Assembly: GCA_032629725.1 (NCBI GenBank)
Contig: JAFEVB010000007.1
Coordinates: 1,426,001-1,490,000, forward strand
DNA from: Gremmenia infestans
Taxonomy: Eukaryota > Ascomycota > Leotiomycetes > Helotiales > Hamatocanthoscyphaceae
DNA length: 64,000 nt
Direction: 5' to 3'
Made by a program: the position numbers and the translations under genes. The notes beneath the pieces were generated by a model that had not been told where the DNA came from, ran no database searches, and worked only from the letters and a program-made list of their open reading frames with translations. Of this stretch, positions 46,202 through 58,817 are shown piece after piece; position 1 is the first letter of the stretch, and every line of letters starts with the position of its first letter.

Positions 46202-47749
46202 ATGACTTCCTACAGAAGAACAAGCTACGCAGCCTCCATTCAGTCTACCACTGGTTCAATCGCAACTTATGCCAAAAGACTAGCCCAGCAAGGCCGACCC
46301 GGTATGGAGATTATATTGGACGACCACATCGAGGGGAAAATCTACACAACATTTGATGCTTTATCTGGCAAGGTGGAAATCACAGCTCCCCACAATGCCC
46401 GGTTCGACGAAATCCACATCACCTTGGAGGGTACCGTGAAGACTTTCGTGGATGACCTGTCACCAGAGAAGACCAAGTCCAAGACGACAGCTCTTCACAA
46501 GTTCCTAAAATTGGTTATGCCCATCTCAGAGAATGACTACCCCCAGCCACGAGTCGCCGAGGCTGGCAGGACCTACACTTTTCCCTTCAACTTCGTTATC
46601 CCGGATCAGTTGCTTCCCCGATCTTGCTCTCACACCTGCACTGCTGAGCATGTGCACGATGCCCACCTCCAACTTCCACCAAGCATGGGAGATCGAGAGG
46701 TGTCGGTAAAGGACGATATGGCACCAGAGATGAGCAAAGTTCAATATGCTATCAAGGTTAGGGTAGTCAGGAACCAGGAGGCCAATAACAAGGACATTGT
46801 TCTTGTAGAAGGTCTCAGGAAGCTTCACATCGTACCCACTGTTACAGAGGCACCGCCCATGAGCATTGACCCTACCGATGATGAGTTTACTCTTTTGAAA
46901 ACAAAGTCGTTGAAGAAAGGCATGTTCTCTGGGAAACTCGGCAAAATTACCGTCTCGGCAGCACAAACCAGCGCTCTCATTCTTCCAGCACCCTCATCCA
47001 AGAGCTGCACACCTCCGACCACCATGGCTACTATGAATCTCCGATTCGACCCTCACGAAAGCTCTTCTCAACCACCACGACTTGGAGGCTTAACTACTAA
47101 GATCAAAGTCTGGACCCATTTCGCAGCTCGCCCGGCGGCAGCATTCCCCACGTACCGCGGTTCCTCCGCTATACATGAGACTTACCGAGGCGCATACGGT
47201 ATCTCAATTCCTCTTTCATCTAGGTGTGTAGAGTCAGTAGTATGGACTAAGCATACCCCATCGCCAGCATACACTCGAAGAGACTCGGCATCCTCAACAG
47301 AGTCTTCGGATTGTTCAGACAACGTCTACGCACCTGCGCCAAAAGAAAATGTAGCCTACTATTCTGCAACTATATTGGTACCAATTACCCTTCCTTCATC
47401 TAAAACTTGGGTTCCCTCCTTCCACAACTGCATTACCTCTCGGGTTTACACCATTGATCTCAACCTAACCATCCATACGCCTGGAGCAGGCGTTCCTGCG
47501 TCTTCCATCGCATTGCGTCTTCCAGTTCAGATTGCGGCAGCCGGAAACCACAGCCGACGAGCAACTTTGACGGCTGAGGAAGCAGCTGCTGAGCTTGCTG
47601 GTGCGGATGAATATCTGGTGCCAAGGTTAATTGAGATGCCACATGAGGACCTCATTGGCAATAGTGTTTTGGCTCAGGCCGATACTTCTGAGCTTCCCCC
47701 GAACTATGAAGATTTTGCTCTCCCGCAACAAATCGTTGGGAGGTGTTAA
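46202..47749 (+). CDS. Arrestin-like trafficking adaptor with PPxY motif
   Basis: Single exon of 515 residues from the ATG at 46202 (MTSYRRTSYAASIQSTTGS); the frame is open 171 nt upstream without an ATG in good context. The N-terminal arrestin fold starts near residue 35 (MEIILDDHIEGKIYTTFDAL, SGKVEITAPHNARFDEIHI), followed by FPFNFVIPDQLLPRSCSH. The C-terminal arrestin-like half includes ATILVPITLP and SRVYTIDLNLTI. Close to the end is ELPPNYEDFALP, a PPxY ligand for the WW domains of a Rsp5/Nedd4 ligase. Such adaptors bring the ligase to plasma-membrane permeases for ubiquitylation and endocytosis. It is not assignable to a specific yeast ART or Bul. The nearest permease gene is 5 kb upstream; the link is only suggestive. 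Confidence 0.87.
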   Translation: MTSYRRTSYAASIQSTTGSIATYAKRLAQQGRPGMEIILDDHIEGKIYTTFDALSGKVEITAPHNARFDEIHITLEGTVKTFVDDLSPEKTKSKTTALHKFLKLVMPISENDYPQPRVAEAGRTYTFPFNFVIPDQLLPRSCSHTCTAEHVHDAHLQLPPSMGDREVSVKDDMAPEMSKVQYAIKVRVVRNQEANNKDIVLVEGLRKLHIVPTVTEAPPMSIDPTDDEFTLLKTKSLKKGMFSGKLGKITVSAAQTSALILPAPSSKSCTPPTTMATMNLRFDPHESSSQPPRLGGLTTKIKVWTHFAARPAAAFPTYRGSSAIHETYRGAYGISIPLSSRCVESVVWTKHTPSPAYTRRDSASSTESSDCSDNVYAPAPKENVAYYSATILVPITLPSSKTWVPSFHNCITSRVYTIDLNLTIHTPGAGVPASSIALRLPVQIAAAGNHSRRATLTAEEAAAELAGADEYLVPRLIEMPHEDLIGNSVLAQADTSELPPNYEDFALPQQIVGRC

Positions 47750-48589
47750 GCTCTTTTCAAGGATTTGGATTGGTTTTTTCTTTGGATTTGAAAAGCGAAA
47801 TGTATCTTTTGCAAGGCGTTGGGGAGATGTGATGTAAAAGACTGGATTTGAGCCGTCTGCAATCGAAAGCTCTTCAGAGACACCAGTAGGACGGAATAGG
47901 AAACAAAGATACCCCATATAGATACATAATAATAATATTTCCGAATCTCAAAGATCTAGCTGTCAATAAGTGATTGGATTATCATAACCTTTTTCCAGTA
48001 AGTAACCTACGGATGCTAGGTTTAATTTGTCGAGCTACATGTTGAACAGTGTAAAGAGTGTTGGAATCTTCAGTAAGAAAAGGCAATATATGCTATTTTC
48101 AAGATCATCTATTATTTGCTCATCTATACTTAGAGACTGTGAGTCCTTTCCCCTGTCACTTTGGTTTGCCCCATCTCCGGATCCACTTTCTTCTCGACTA
48201 CCGACAGTGACCTACTTTGCGGGAGTCCCCGCAACTACGAACAAGCGCCTGGATATTGACACCCAAGTACTTTTGACTTTGTAATGCGACACTTATTAAC
48301 CATTCTCTCATTCTACTCCCTGCTTTGTATATACTCAAGTAAACCCATGCCTACACTATAACAAAAAGGTATCGGCTCATTTTCGTAATGATAGGCCTCT
48401 CGGATTACTCCGCCCTAAATCACGCATGGGTACAACGCTTATTTATTTTGGGCGTGCCAACTCATCCTCTGTTTGCGCCACAAACATTCACAGCATGACC
48501 TTCACAGCTGTTCGTCACCACTGGCAAAGACACCGACACTTCGAATATGCAAGCTGAAAACCGCTTGCTTTGCCTGAACTCTGTCGACG
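47750..48589. other. Intergenic spacer
   Basis: 840 bp between two genes on the same strand, holding a 3' flank and the promoter of the DUF7514 gene. No gene or repeat recognised. Confidence 0.4.
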
Positions 48590-50345
48590 ATGGCGCAACA
48601 ACCAGTTGATGCGAAAGCCTATTATGGGTACCTGTTTGCAGCCGACAAGAAACCCACCAAGGTACTGGATGCCCTGCTCAGAGGCATCGCAAAACATATA
48701 GTAAGTCGCAGTGTTTGCGTCAACTTGCGATTATGTTCCACGCTTACACTCACTAGTCAAAAGATATTGGGGATAAAGACGAGAAGACCCTGACACCAGC
48801 GAAGCTGGCAAGCTTCTACAAGGCGGTGGGAGGGAATTATGATTGTACGCGGTCCCTCTATACACCTCACTCATTGAGCGAGGCTAATATGATACGTGTC
48901 GTACCGCAGCTCTTTTTGTCGAAGTACCGCATCCTTCTATATCATGGATTTATACATCCATAGGCTGCCAACATACGCTTCAGCCTACCAGTCACGATTT
49001 CGAGCCACCATCGATACCCGCCCTTACAACACGAGGTTTCGTCCGATGGCAATCAATAGAGATTCTGCTTGGGCCTGAGGAACACGTACCATTCATACAG
49101 ACGGCGGTTAGGGAGTGGGCGATCAAGAACCCCGATACAGGAGAAACCTTCCCGGTCGAGCCCCCAAAAGAGGCATTTCCTCAAAAATGCGACGCCGAAA
49201 TAGAGAAATGGCACAGCGAATGTGCTGCAAGATTACGGCAACGAGCATCCCCAGATGCTGACGATGAGTCGATGCGTCCGGATCTGCCACCGCGACCAAG
49301 AGTGCGGGTGGAAGAAGGCTACACTCATGTCCATGGCCGGCCCTCAACCCGGCCCAGAGCAGGAACAGAATACTCTGAGCCTCGGTCTAGAGTGACATCA
49401 AGACCGATATCCTATTCTCACGTACCTGGTACTGGAGCCCGGCCCGTACGTCCAGTGATCTCCCGCTCGCCGAGCCATCGGGCACGCCAGTTCTTAGCTC
49501 CCGAGGAATCATCCCGTCTCTCCCACTCACGGCGACGAAGCTACCCCGATAATCTAAATTCCTCTCCTTCCTCACCAAACTCTACATCACCCCAAGATCT
49601 CCGGCCACCCTCTATACCTCATCATGCGCGACGGCATAGTCACCCACGGCAGGAACGCCAAGCTAGCGTTTCGTCCGATGCCTCATCCGAGGACGATAGC
49701 CCCCGAAGTCCTAAAACTAAAGCTAACACAGGGGCGCCAAGAGGGCGCTCACATCCCCATTCATCTCACTCGTCAAATGCGGGAGATGTACCGAGTTCAA
49801 CACGCTTCGCGCCCACGGTCCCAACACCTGCAGTTCCCATACCTCCCGATCCAAGACTCCGAGGAAGAAGAGAGAGAGACGAGGAGGTGAAACGTAGGAG
49901 CTATCCCATCCCCATCGACCTAACTGGTAAACTATCTGCGCCTTTCTTACTCGGGAAGCGGGATCCAGACAGGGCGTCGAGGAGTGGATCACGAGGTGGG
50001 AATAAAGTATCTTGGAAGGACTTGAGTGAAGTCCAGGATCTGTTCAAGAGGGGTAGTAAAGAATCTAGTCAGGACGAGGAGCTACCTAGACGGAGTAGAG
50101 ATGATTATAGGAGACGGGATAGAGATCGTGAGCGGGATCGTGAGAGGGATTCGTTGAGGCCGAGAGATAAGCCGAGGCGCAGTAGTCATGATGATATGCT
50201 AAGGAGAGATAGAGATAGAGATAGAGACCGTGAGAGGGAGCCTGTGGGGAGGGACCATAGGAGCTTTAGGGACAGGGATCGTGAGCGTAGGGCTGTGAGT
50301 CCGATTAAAGGGGTTAGTGGACGGAGATATCCTGAAGTGTCATGA
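48590..50345 (+). CDS. DUF7514 domain protein with Arg-Asp/Arg-Glu repeat tail
   Basis: Three exons, join(48590..48700,48757..48844,48910..50345), 544 residues; introns GTAAGT...ACTAG and GTACGC...CGCAG. The conserved N-terminal domain of about 170 residues has YYGYLFAADKKPTKVLDALL, LTPAKLASFYKAVGGNYDSL, HPSISWIY, DFEPPSIPALTTRGFVRWQS and IEILLGPEEHVPF. This matches the fungal DUF7514 pattern, of unknown function. The rest is a long disordered Pro/Arg/Ser region with many SP/RSP sites, then LSAPFLLGKRD and WKDLSEVQDLFKRG. Near the end is an alternating Arg-Asp/Arg-Glu stretch (RDRDRERDRERD), as found in RNA-processing proteins. A nuclear location is an inference from that tail. Confidence 0.88.
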
Positions 50346-51883
50346 TTTATCATAGAGGTATTAAACTCTATTCCGCAAGACCGGTAGTTCAGATATATGA
50401 ATCTCTACATTGCATACTCATTACCCTCTCCACGATCTATATCTCCATTTTGTTTTGCAACTCCGGGCGAGGCCATTTAGAACTTTGAGGAAGAGTAGAA
50501 TAATTCCGGATCCATCAGCACTAGAAATATACATCATTTACTGTACTATTTCACAGTCGAAAAAGCTAGGTGTTTTCAATCGTTCCCCGCCAACGAGCGC
50601 CACCACCAGCGGCCTCCGAGTGTGAGGCGCGTTAGTTATACCTACCTTCCTTATCCAAGACTAGCATAATGCTTTCCGGCAATTCCGTCATCACTCTCGA
50701 TCTATCCCAGATTAAAAACTGCACTTTCCACATGTACAGTGTACGATAAACCTAAAGTTGTCTATCATATACGTTAATTCCTCTTCTCTTTATAGAGTAC
50801 CAGTCTCGCCCCTTCCATAAGAAGAACAAAACATACCGCTCTTATAACCAATTCATGCTAGATATGATATTTTGTAGATTGTAAGATTTTACTTTCTTGG
50901 TCTACAGACTTAACTCAAGTCTATCCCCTCGCGTTGGCATAGCCCCCTTGGTTTCTGTGGGGTAGATAGATATCTAGATATACCTACCTATTTCTGCTCA
51001 AGTGGAGTGGAGTGGAGTTTAGGTGGGCTAGGTCTGGTTATTTCGGAGGCGATTGGTATTAACATTGTGTTGTATAAGTACATAGGTAACATTACTAGAT
51101 AATACTTCTATCTGTCTCTCTATCTGCACCATCTTCAAATCTTTCAAAGCGATGCATGAGTTGTATTGATGCATTGCATATGTATAAATATTTTCTTTGT
51201 TCGGAATTAGCGAGGTGAGGTTTATTTACTTACCCCTGAGTGCCACTCCGTCCTTATTTTCCAGTAAACAGTTGAATTATACTGCGTTGTATGAAGGTCG
51301 GAACAGTGCTTCTGTCAAAGAAGGATTTGCCTATTCTTTCCAGCTATCCATTCAGCTGCTTGCTCCTATTTAATCAAGTCTTGTCTCAATTATATGTGTA
51401 GCAGAAGTGATATAACTGCGCGGGGCCAACATCGAGGATACGGTCCTACTGCACGCTCAGCGGCGTCACAAAGCTATTGGCAAATATGGACGAATGCACA
51501 ATGAATGACTTGGCGAGGAATACAAGAATCAAGTCGAGTTGTTTCGAAGTCGTTGGGGTGCTGTCCTTGACAATGAAGTTGAAACATAGTGTCGAATTCG
51601 AAGCTTCTACCAAATCATGGCGGGCGAAGGCGAGAAGAGCACTAACTACCTACCTACGCTTTAGCTCGATTCGGACGGACAATGGTATTGATGGGCACCG
51701 CCGACCTGCTCAGTCGTCGCATAAATTCCCCTCTTGTTCAAACTTCTTCTTTCCTCCTATATACACACACCCACACACAACCCCATCGCCCATCCCGAAC
51801 TTATCCCCCGAACACCTTTCATCCCAAGAACCAAATCAGACACTTGTCGGAGTACAAAAGTGCATCTCCCATCTCAACTCACC
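50346..51883. other. Intergenic spacer (1.5 kb)
   Basis: No supported gene. It contains an AGTGG repeat at about 51000-51018 and a CTACCTACCTAC word near 51655. The last 150 nt are pyrimidine-rich and could be a leader for the small frame that follows. Confidence 0.4.
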
Positions 51884-52114
51884 ATGTCCTCCTCCAATGA
51901 CGACGCCTGGTACACGCAGTTCGAGCTGCCCCCCTCCGAAGACGAGGAGCAGGAGCTAGACCCGTCTCTACTGGACTCAGAAACCGATTTCCATCCCGAC
52001 GAGGCACCTGCATCGTTCAGAGCCCCAAAATGAACCACAATACGACGCTGCGCGCGCAAACTAGCCTCTGCGAAGAAGCGCGTGCGGGAGGGTGGGAAGG
52101 ACGTGGACTGGTGA
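51884..52114 (+). pseudogene. Candidate small acidic protein interrupted by in-frame TGA
   Basis: An ATG in the context TCACCATGTCC opens a 49-codon frame (SSSNDDAWYTQFELPPSEDE..., ending PASFRAPK) up to TGA at 52031-52033. The same frame then continues for 26 codons (TTIRRCARKLASAKKRVREG ending KDVDW) to a second TGA at 52112. The first half is very acidic and the second basic; together they look like one small protein of about 76 residues. It could be a nonsense-mutated gene (CGA to TGA would suffice), stop readthrough, or chance. No family is recognised and no intron with good signals removes the stop. Confidence 0.35.
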
Positions 52115-53337
52115 TGAATGAGATGAGATACTCAAGGTAGACTGCTGCACGTACCGTACTACTCGCTGACTCGAGAGTACGGAGGTAGGTAGCTTTACAG
52201 TAGGTGGGACGTTGACGTCAATTACATCTGGCTTTGGGGTTCTGAAAAATACCATATCTTTCCATATCTTTCCATACCATCTCATCAATATCCCATCTTT
52301 ATCATCGTTGATCTTCTCCCTCATTGCTTGCTTGCTTTCTTCCAAATCATACTATACCATGCCATACCATCTCTCCCCGCGGCGACCAAACAAGCAATGT
52401 GGAAAGATAGTAGTACGGCGAATAGAGTTTTCGTGACCGAGGTAGATGTGTTGCGAAATAGATGGCGAGCAATATCTTAAGAGCCTAGGAGAAAGGATGT
52501 TGTAGCTATAGGACGTGACGTCTTGTTTGAAGAGAGGTAGGCGCGAGTTATTCCCTTCCTTCCAAACGTCCTCCCGTCAATCTTCAAATATTTCCCAGAT
52601 TCGCAAATTAAACGCGCACATAACATCAACAGTGCGCAAATACGTGTTGATAATATCATCTCATTCCATCCGAAATGTACGTGAAACGGCTGGCTGACTG
52701 GCTGGCTAGCCGTAAATATACAAACTACTCCACGCCAACCCTACCTCATTGGAAGCTGTGACATAAAATGAAAACACGGCAACTGCAGGTAAATAAAATA
52801 TCTTGAAGAAGAAATTGCAATAATTTACGGACGGAGTTAGTAAAGGTGTGGTGATACAGCTAGCTAGCTCTAGCTGTGATCTCTTTGTGTAAGAGGAGGT
52901 GCATTGAGTGTTTTAGGCTTCACTAGAAGCTGCTGGAAGTATCAAGCAAGGGGTTGGAATCTAAATCCGTGAAGGGGGGAAGAAGTCGATGGATACATTT
53001 GCTTGTGCCTGTATCTTCGCTGAATATCTTTACACTTCACGAAACTCGAGTCCTAGCACTCGCCGATCAGGAATAGCTAACTTCACGTTCAATCTGATTA
53101 GTAAATACTATCCTTCAAGCTTAAAATGAAGAGAAATGCATATGTATATGAATTGAGTAATGCTTCTTAATTGCCACCAACCCATATACTTTCCTTGTCG
53201 CACCGAATGCAACTTCGAGACCACGCTGAAAGCAAATAACACAATGAAAGGGCCCGCCCCAACGCCGAAATTTATTGTAAAACAAGAGCTCATGTCTTCT
53301 ACCAATCTCCCGCTAAGAACTTAGGAACAGTTGGTTG
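52115..53337. other. Intergenic spacer (1.2 kb)
   Basis: No supported gene. Contains short repeats of CATACCATAT type near 52260-52370 and CTGGCTGGCTAG-type near 52690. It includes the 3' flank of the kinase gene. Confidence 0.4.
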
Positions 53338-55604
53338 CTATACATGGGACTCGGCATTGCGTAATCCGCTGGGGCCCTTGTGCCCTCTTCGTCCCAGTAA
53401 GGTTGCGCCGTCGAGGTTCAACTCGAAAGCACCCTTCTTGTTCCTGACCTGTTGCTTCGCTGCTGCAGTTACCGCGGGACTGTGTTGACCATAACCCTTT
53501 TGTGGTGCCTTTCCGAGGTTTGTGTTCTGGAGCTTTTGTTCCACTTGGCTCACATCTGTATCCCCAGCCTTTGGTACCTTGGCCGGGATGGACTCTCCGT
53601 CCTCTTCTTCCTCTTCAAAGTCTTCATCGTCATCGATCGGGTTGAGTCCATTCATCGCAGCAGCGCCACGGTAACCTTGTTTGAAGTTCTTGCGACGCTT
53701 GCTTTCCTCTTCTTGTCTATGTACGGCATATCCGACATCGAACACCTCACGCAAATTGACTGCGCCTGGGCTTCGAAAATCCATTCGCTTGCCTGCACCA
53801 GGGGATTCTAGTAGACTGGGATCAAATGCTCTCAATTGACCACCGGGTCCTAATTGTCTGTCGCGTTCTACAGCAGGGGTAGCAAGTGGTGGTGCATCGT
53901 GAGCGGCGAATGTTGGTTCCTCGGCTTCTCGAATCCATGGGTGTGCTAGGAATTGTTTGATATCGTATCTCTTGACGGGGTCGACGGTTAGGAGATGAGA
54001 GACAAGATCCTGAGCAGGCTTGGAAATATCGTCCCACCATGGCGAAAGGAAGGTATACTGGCCTCTAGCGACCTTCTCGGTCAGTACTGAGATGCTCTCG
54101 TCGTAGAAAGGTGGGAAGCCACAAAGCAGTGTATAGAGTACACAGCCCATGGCCCACATATCGACACTCTTGGAGTATCGCTCGTCCTTCACGATTTCGG
54201 GTGCTGTGTAACCGACAGTACCACAGGGCGTCATCGTTTCCTTATCCCACACAACCTTACTAAGGCCAAAATCGGCGATCTTGATCTGACCAATACCTCC
54301 GCCGCCTACTCCTTTGATGAACTCTCCCTCGTCTACTTTGTCTTCATCTTCAGGGGACTTTGGCTTCGGGTTTTTCGCTGGAATGAAGGGGATCGGCGAA
54401 AATAATAAGTTCTCAGGCTTGATATCCCTGTGATGACGTCAGTGAGGGTGTGCAATGTATATTACTGTGAGACATACCTGTGAACAACACCCTTCTCTTC
54501 ATGCAGGTATTCCAGCGCGTTTGCAACCTGGGTGATGACATGTCTCGATAAATCCTCGCTGAAATAAGTGAGACGAACAATTTGATGGAAAAGTTCTCCA
54601 CCAGGGGCCAATTCTAGAATAATAAAGTAGTGTTGCTTTGATTCGTCAAAGTCAATGAGTTGGACAATGTTAGGATGCTCCAGCTGTCGCATAATTTGGA
54701 CTTCTTTCAAGATATTTGCTCTCTATTTTGGAAGGAATTGTTAGTATGATACGGTAAATAACCGAATGTAATTGTTCAACGGAAAGAAAAGACCTCGACA
54801 ATGCCAGGTAATGAAAATTGATGCGCACCTCCACTACCTTTGGTTGCTTCTTGAAATCCGGATGAAGCGCCGCGTTCCCCTGTTAGGACCCACGTTGGCA
54901 AATGTTTATGAGAGTTGAAAGTTCAGAAGAAGAGATGCGGCCTTGACCAATACTTACCTGATTCGAATTCATCTCGAACTTGCGAACGACTTTGATGGCG
55001 ACTTCTCCGGCGTCTCCCTGTAGATCTCTTGCCCTGTAAACATTACTGAAGGCGCCGTCGCCCATTTTCTCCAGTAGCTCCCATCGCTCGAGACCTGGGT
55101 ATTTAGGGAGCTTTGATTTGTTTGCGTTCTCCTCATCCACGAGTCTCTTGATCTCGGCAGCATCGACCTTTTTGCTTTTGCCCGCCTTCTGGTGATTTCC
55201 TGCAGCGTGGGCTGCGACGTTGCCGGCTTGAGCGCCTCTATTCCTTCCGTCTACATCTGCCGTGGAGTATGCATCGCCGTGGGGAACTTGATGTGCTTGG
55301 TGGGCCATGTTTGGGTCTGAGTTGGCGTAATGGTTTTTGGGAGGAGACGCATAATCGTTGTGCTGCTGCGTCACATTGATTGGAGATTCTTGTGGGTGCG
55401 CGGTTCGCCCTTGCTTTCCTGCGTGAAATATTCAAGTTAGCCGGTGAATGATTAAAAGCGGAGAGGTGGTTGTTTTGCTCGGCGTCGGCGGGGTATGTAG
55501 GTCGCAGGAAGTTGGGGGGTGGGGGGAGGGGGATGGGGGGAAGGGGGGAAGGTTGATTACATACCATGGCGGATGAGATTTTTTATTGACTGTGATAGAG
55601 ACAT
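53338..55604 (-). CDS. Ser/Thr kinase of CaMK group, RCK2/Srk1 type
   Basis: Five exons, complement(join(53338..54427,54478..54722,54829..54879,54958..55418,55565..55604)), 628 residues; the first exon (MSLSQSIKNLIRH) holds 40 nt. The kinase domain runs about 130-430: GDGAFSNVYR (P-loop), EVAIKVVRK (Lys), HRDIKPENLL after splicing, DFGLSKV and GYTAPEIVKDERY. An insert between HRD and DFG (PAKNPKPKSPEDEDKVDEGE) is characteristic of RCK-type kinases. The C-terminal part has acidic clusters, a basic region and ELNLDGATLLGRRG. In yeasts these kinases act below the Hog1/Sty1 stress MAPK and limit translation elongation. The orthology is inferred from domain order and the insert. No upstream uORF was analysed. 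Confidence 0.92.
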
Positions 55605-58600
55605 GGTTAGAAGGGGAAGCTCTTCAGATACAGATCAGATCTCGCAGGGCCTCGGGCTTGAGGGAAGAGATGCGTAAGACAATGACCCAAAATGGAAGGG
55701 ATGGTGATGAAAACGAAGACACAAGAGGGTAGAGTGGAGTGGAGTGGAGTGGGAATGAATGGCGGAGGTAGGTAGGTAGGTAGGTAGGTAGGTACAGTAA
55801 GCGAAGTACAATCATGTATTGAAGATCCTGGCAAAACACCCTTTGACGTGATCGACAAGCAGACTGCAGATCGCGAATCTTCTCTTGAATGCAATTGAAA
55901 GCACGAAGTACAGAGTAGGTACGTAGGTAGGTACGGATCAAAGGATTTGAGAGAGGATATAATCGCACAGTATAGTAACTACGAGTCACCAGATGATGCA
56001 GCAGCTTTAGAGCGATTCCTGCTACTTAGCGGGTTTGAAGAAATTGCTAAGCAGGGCAGGGCAGGCGCGGGACGGCGGGGTGGCTCAACGTCATAACGAG
56101 ATGAACCATCCACTCAAAACGATCTCCTCGTCATGGAGGGCCGAGAGGGCCAAAGCTTTAAACGAACTGGACGGCATGGGGTGAGATGGGATAGGATGGG
56201 GTTCATCATTATTGGGAATTGATTGGATCAGAAGGGATTGGATTGGAAAGAAAAGGGGAGGGAATGCATGTCGGGACATACCCAGTGTTTCCTTGCCAGG
56301 CCCAGTGCCCAATCCCATGCCCAATCCCATGCCCAATGCCAATGCCAATCTACGGAGGTAAGGTCCTGTTTGCCAGGCTCCATTTCACCCGTTACTGTAT
56401 CACTGGCATTGGGCCCAATGTACGATGATGCCTTGGACGATAGGATGGTCCTGGAATGAAGATCACCATGCATCTACATGTCTACTTCGTTTGTACTGTA
56501 CTGTACTGTACTTTGCACAGCGAAACAGATTGAAGTGACTTCATCCAGGACCGGGGACGAGGGTGTACGCACCATACAGGGGATCGATCATAATTGGAAT
56601 GCTACTTACATGGAACATGATTTTAAATATGCTACCGTCAGGTATACACTGCTGGAGTCGGCCGATTGCGACTTCGATAGGTCTGCCGTTGTCGACGATG
56701 GCGTTTTGAATAAACTCTCCTCCGTTTAAGCAATCAAGTCCGAGTTCTATGTGGGGGAGAAGCTGGCTTTCATCCGGTCCTGTGTTTGTTGGAAGAAGCG
56801 AAAAATGCGAGGATATGATTATTCGATTTCGAGTGAGATATTAGAGGGAAGGCAATGAAATGTATTCTCCCTCCTTTAAGTACTGCACCACGGCTAGTCC
56901 GGCTTTCTATCTCAGCTAATAGTTTCTAGTTCCAGACGAATCCACATGACAAACATACTGTACAAACCCAAAAACACACCATCCGCAGCTACAGCAATAA
57001 GTACTATTAGATTTCCAAGATAATCTGGGGATAGAGTCAATGATGTATGAAGTAGAGAGTTAGTACGGTACTACCTGTCAACTAACCACCTATCTTAGCC
57101 ACGTTTCAGACATTTATGATCTACACAGCTAAATCTCCTCCTCCGTCACCAACTCCACACAGCCTCCCGGTACATATCTCCATTCCAGGGAAGTAGTTAC
57201 CGTACGCTCCCCGCTTTGCTCATCCTACCATGATTTCTTGGTAATTTTCTACCAGGTTTGCATATAGTAAGTAAGTACAGCACCTACCAAAATCATATCT
57301 CATCTCATTCGACACGAATCTAAGTTTAGGATGCTACCTAGTCTAGCCACATGATTCTTTACTCTTTATTCATTGATTCGTTCATTTATACCTTCCATTT
57401 ATACCTTCCTAACATTTACTACAAAAGCGATAAGGAAATGAAAGTCTTGATCGCTATACTCGGTACGTGGTTGAAAAAGCACCTACTTAGCTACGTCATA
57501 TGCAGACCCTGAACATCAGCCAACGCGCCCACCTATTGCATCATCGTCCGTCCAGTCGGAGGTGGCGCATTCCCCGCGCGTGATATATCACTATCTCAGA
57601 GGCCTTCAACCGAGCCTCCCGGACACAATTCATCTCGCGACTACCGTAGAGACTTAGAATAGTTACTAGATCCATCAGACGTCTCAGCCGCATGGCATGG
57701 CATGATATCTGTACTATGGCGGGCTTCCGCAACTTAAGATCTTAGTATGCTCCCCAACGCGCCAACACTTTCTTTCTAGCTTATACGGCACAATGTTACT
57801 AGTCTTGGGACTAAATGGTTTAGATTATTCAGATATCTATAACTCTACGGAGTATGCTGTTACAATTCAGAATATACTCATAACTAAAGCAAGGGAAAAG
57901 TAGAGTCTTATTCTTATTTTTACTATTTTAATGTCTTCTAGATATACATTTATATGCCAGTCTTACGAGTTCATATATCATATATGTTTTGCTCTCCCTT
58001 GTACTTTATGCGACTTAAGATTCTTATAAACGACGCTATGCATACTCCAGAAACGACTGGCTGTGAATAATGTGAGAACAAATCTGTCGGGATATATGTC
58101 ACATGACACTCGCGCCGATGACTGAGCGACGCAGAGGCATAGGATAACCTCTTCGCCTTGTCATCCACACTTAGCAAGGCGATATACCAAATACAAGTCA
58201 AGTCTACAGCATGCAAAGCTATGCAGTAGAAGTAATCACTCCTGTGTTCCCAACGGAATTATTCACACGCGTTAGAAACCCGAAGCGAGCTCCAGAATTG
58301 ATATTCAATAGCATATATAACCGCATCCCCTTCCACTACAATTTTCCTACGCCGGATTTTATAAGGGTTGTCTCGCACCAAAATACATGTACCCGGCTGA
58401 TCGTGTATAATGCAATGGATATAAGTGTTCGAGAGAGTTAGAATGTCCACTAGCAATTCCCCCCCAGATAATAAAGAGACTTAACTAAAGAGAAAGACGG
58501 CAGCAGTACTTCATATCAACGTAACCTTTTTCTTCTTTTTTTTGACTGAAAGATCGTTTTCGACAGCACTGTACTTTTTAAGGAGCGGTAGAATTGGAAG

Positions 58601-58817
58601 CAGACCAGCAATCTCTTGATTGCTTGCGTAGAACTATAATAGCATCTAAAAGCGCGACATGTAATCGTTGAGGGCTTAGTACTTCGTTCAACGTGTAACA
58701 AACCGATAACCGTAGCATAAGAAATAGAAGACATGCTCCTTAGCAAGGACGCCGCCATCACCCAAAACGTAAATAATCGCTGCAAAACATCATCATACCT
58801 CCGTGACACAAAAGCAA
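55605..58817. other. 3.2-kb gene-free divergent/spacer region with simple repeats
   Basis: No supported gene. Notable items: GGTA tetranucleotide array (55766-55794), GTAGGTAGGTAC near 55924, a 12-nt tandem of CCCAATCCCATG type (56301-56350), the palindrome CATTGGGCCCAATG (56407-56420), a GTACT run near 56495, and an AT-rich stretch 57770-58000. Promoter elements of the kinase gene must lie near its proximal end. Confidence 0.45.
55766..55794. repeat. GGTA microsatellite
   Basis: About seven consecutive GGTA units upstream of the kinase gene. It is the longest member of the GGTAGGTA/TACCTACC words seen across the intergenic DNA of this window. Confidence 0.85.

Noticed and set aside
58211..58456. 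Short frames on both strands in the 58-kb AT-rich part
   Set aside because: Fully overlapping on opposite strands, no homology recognised; chance in gene-free DNA.
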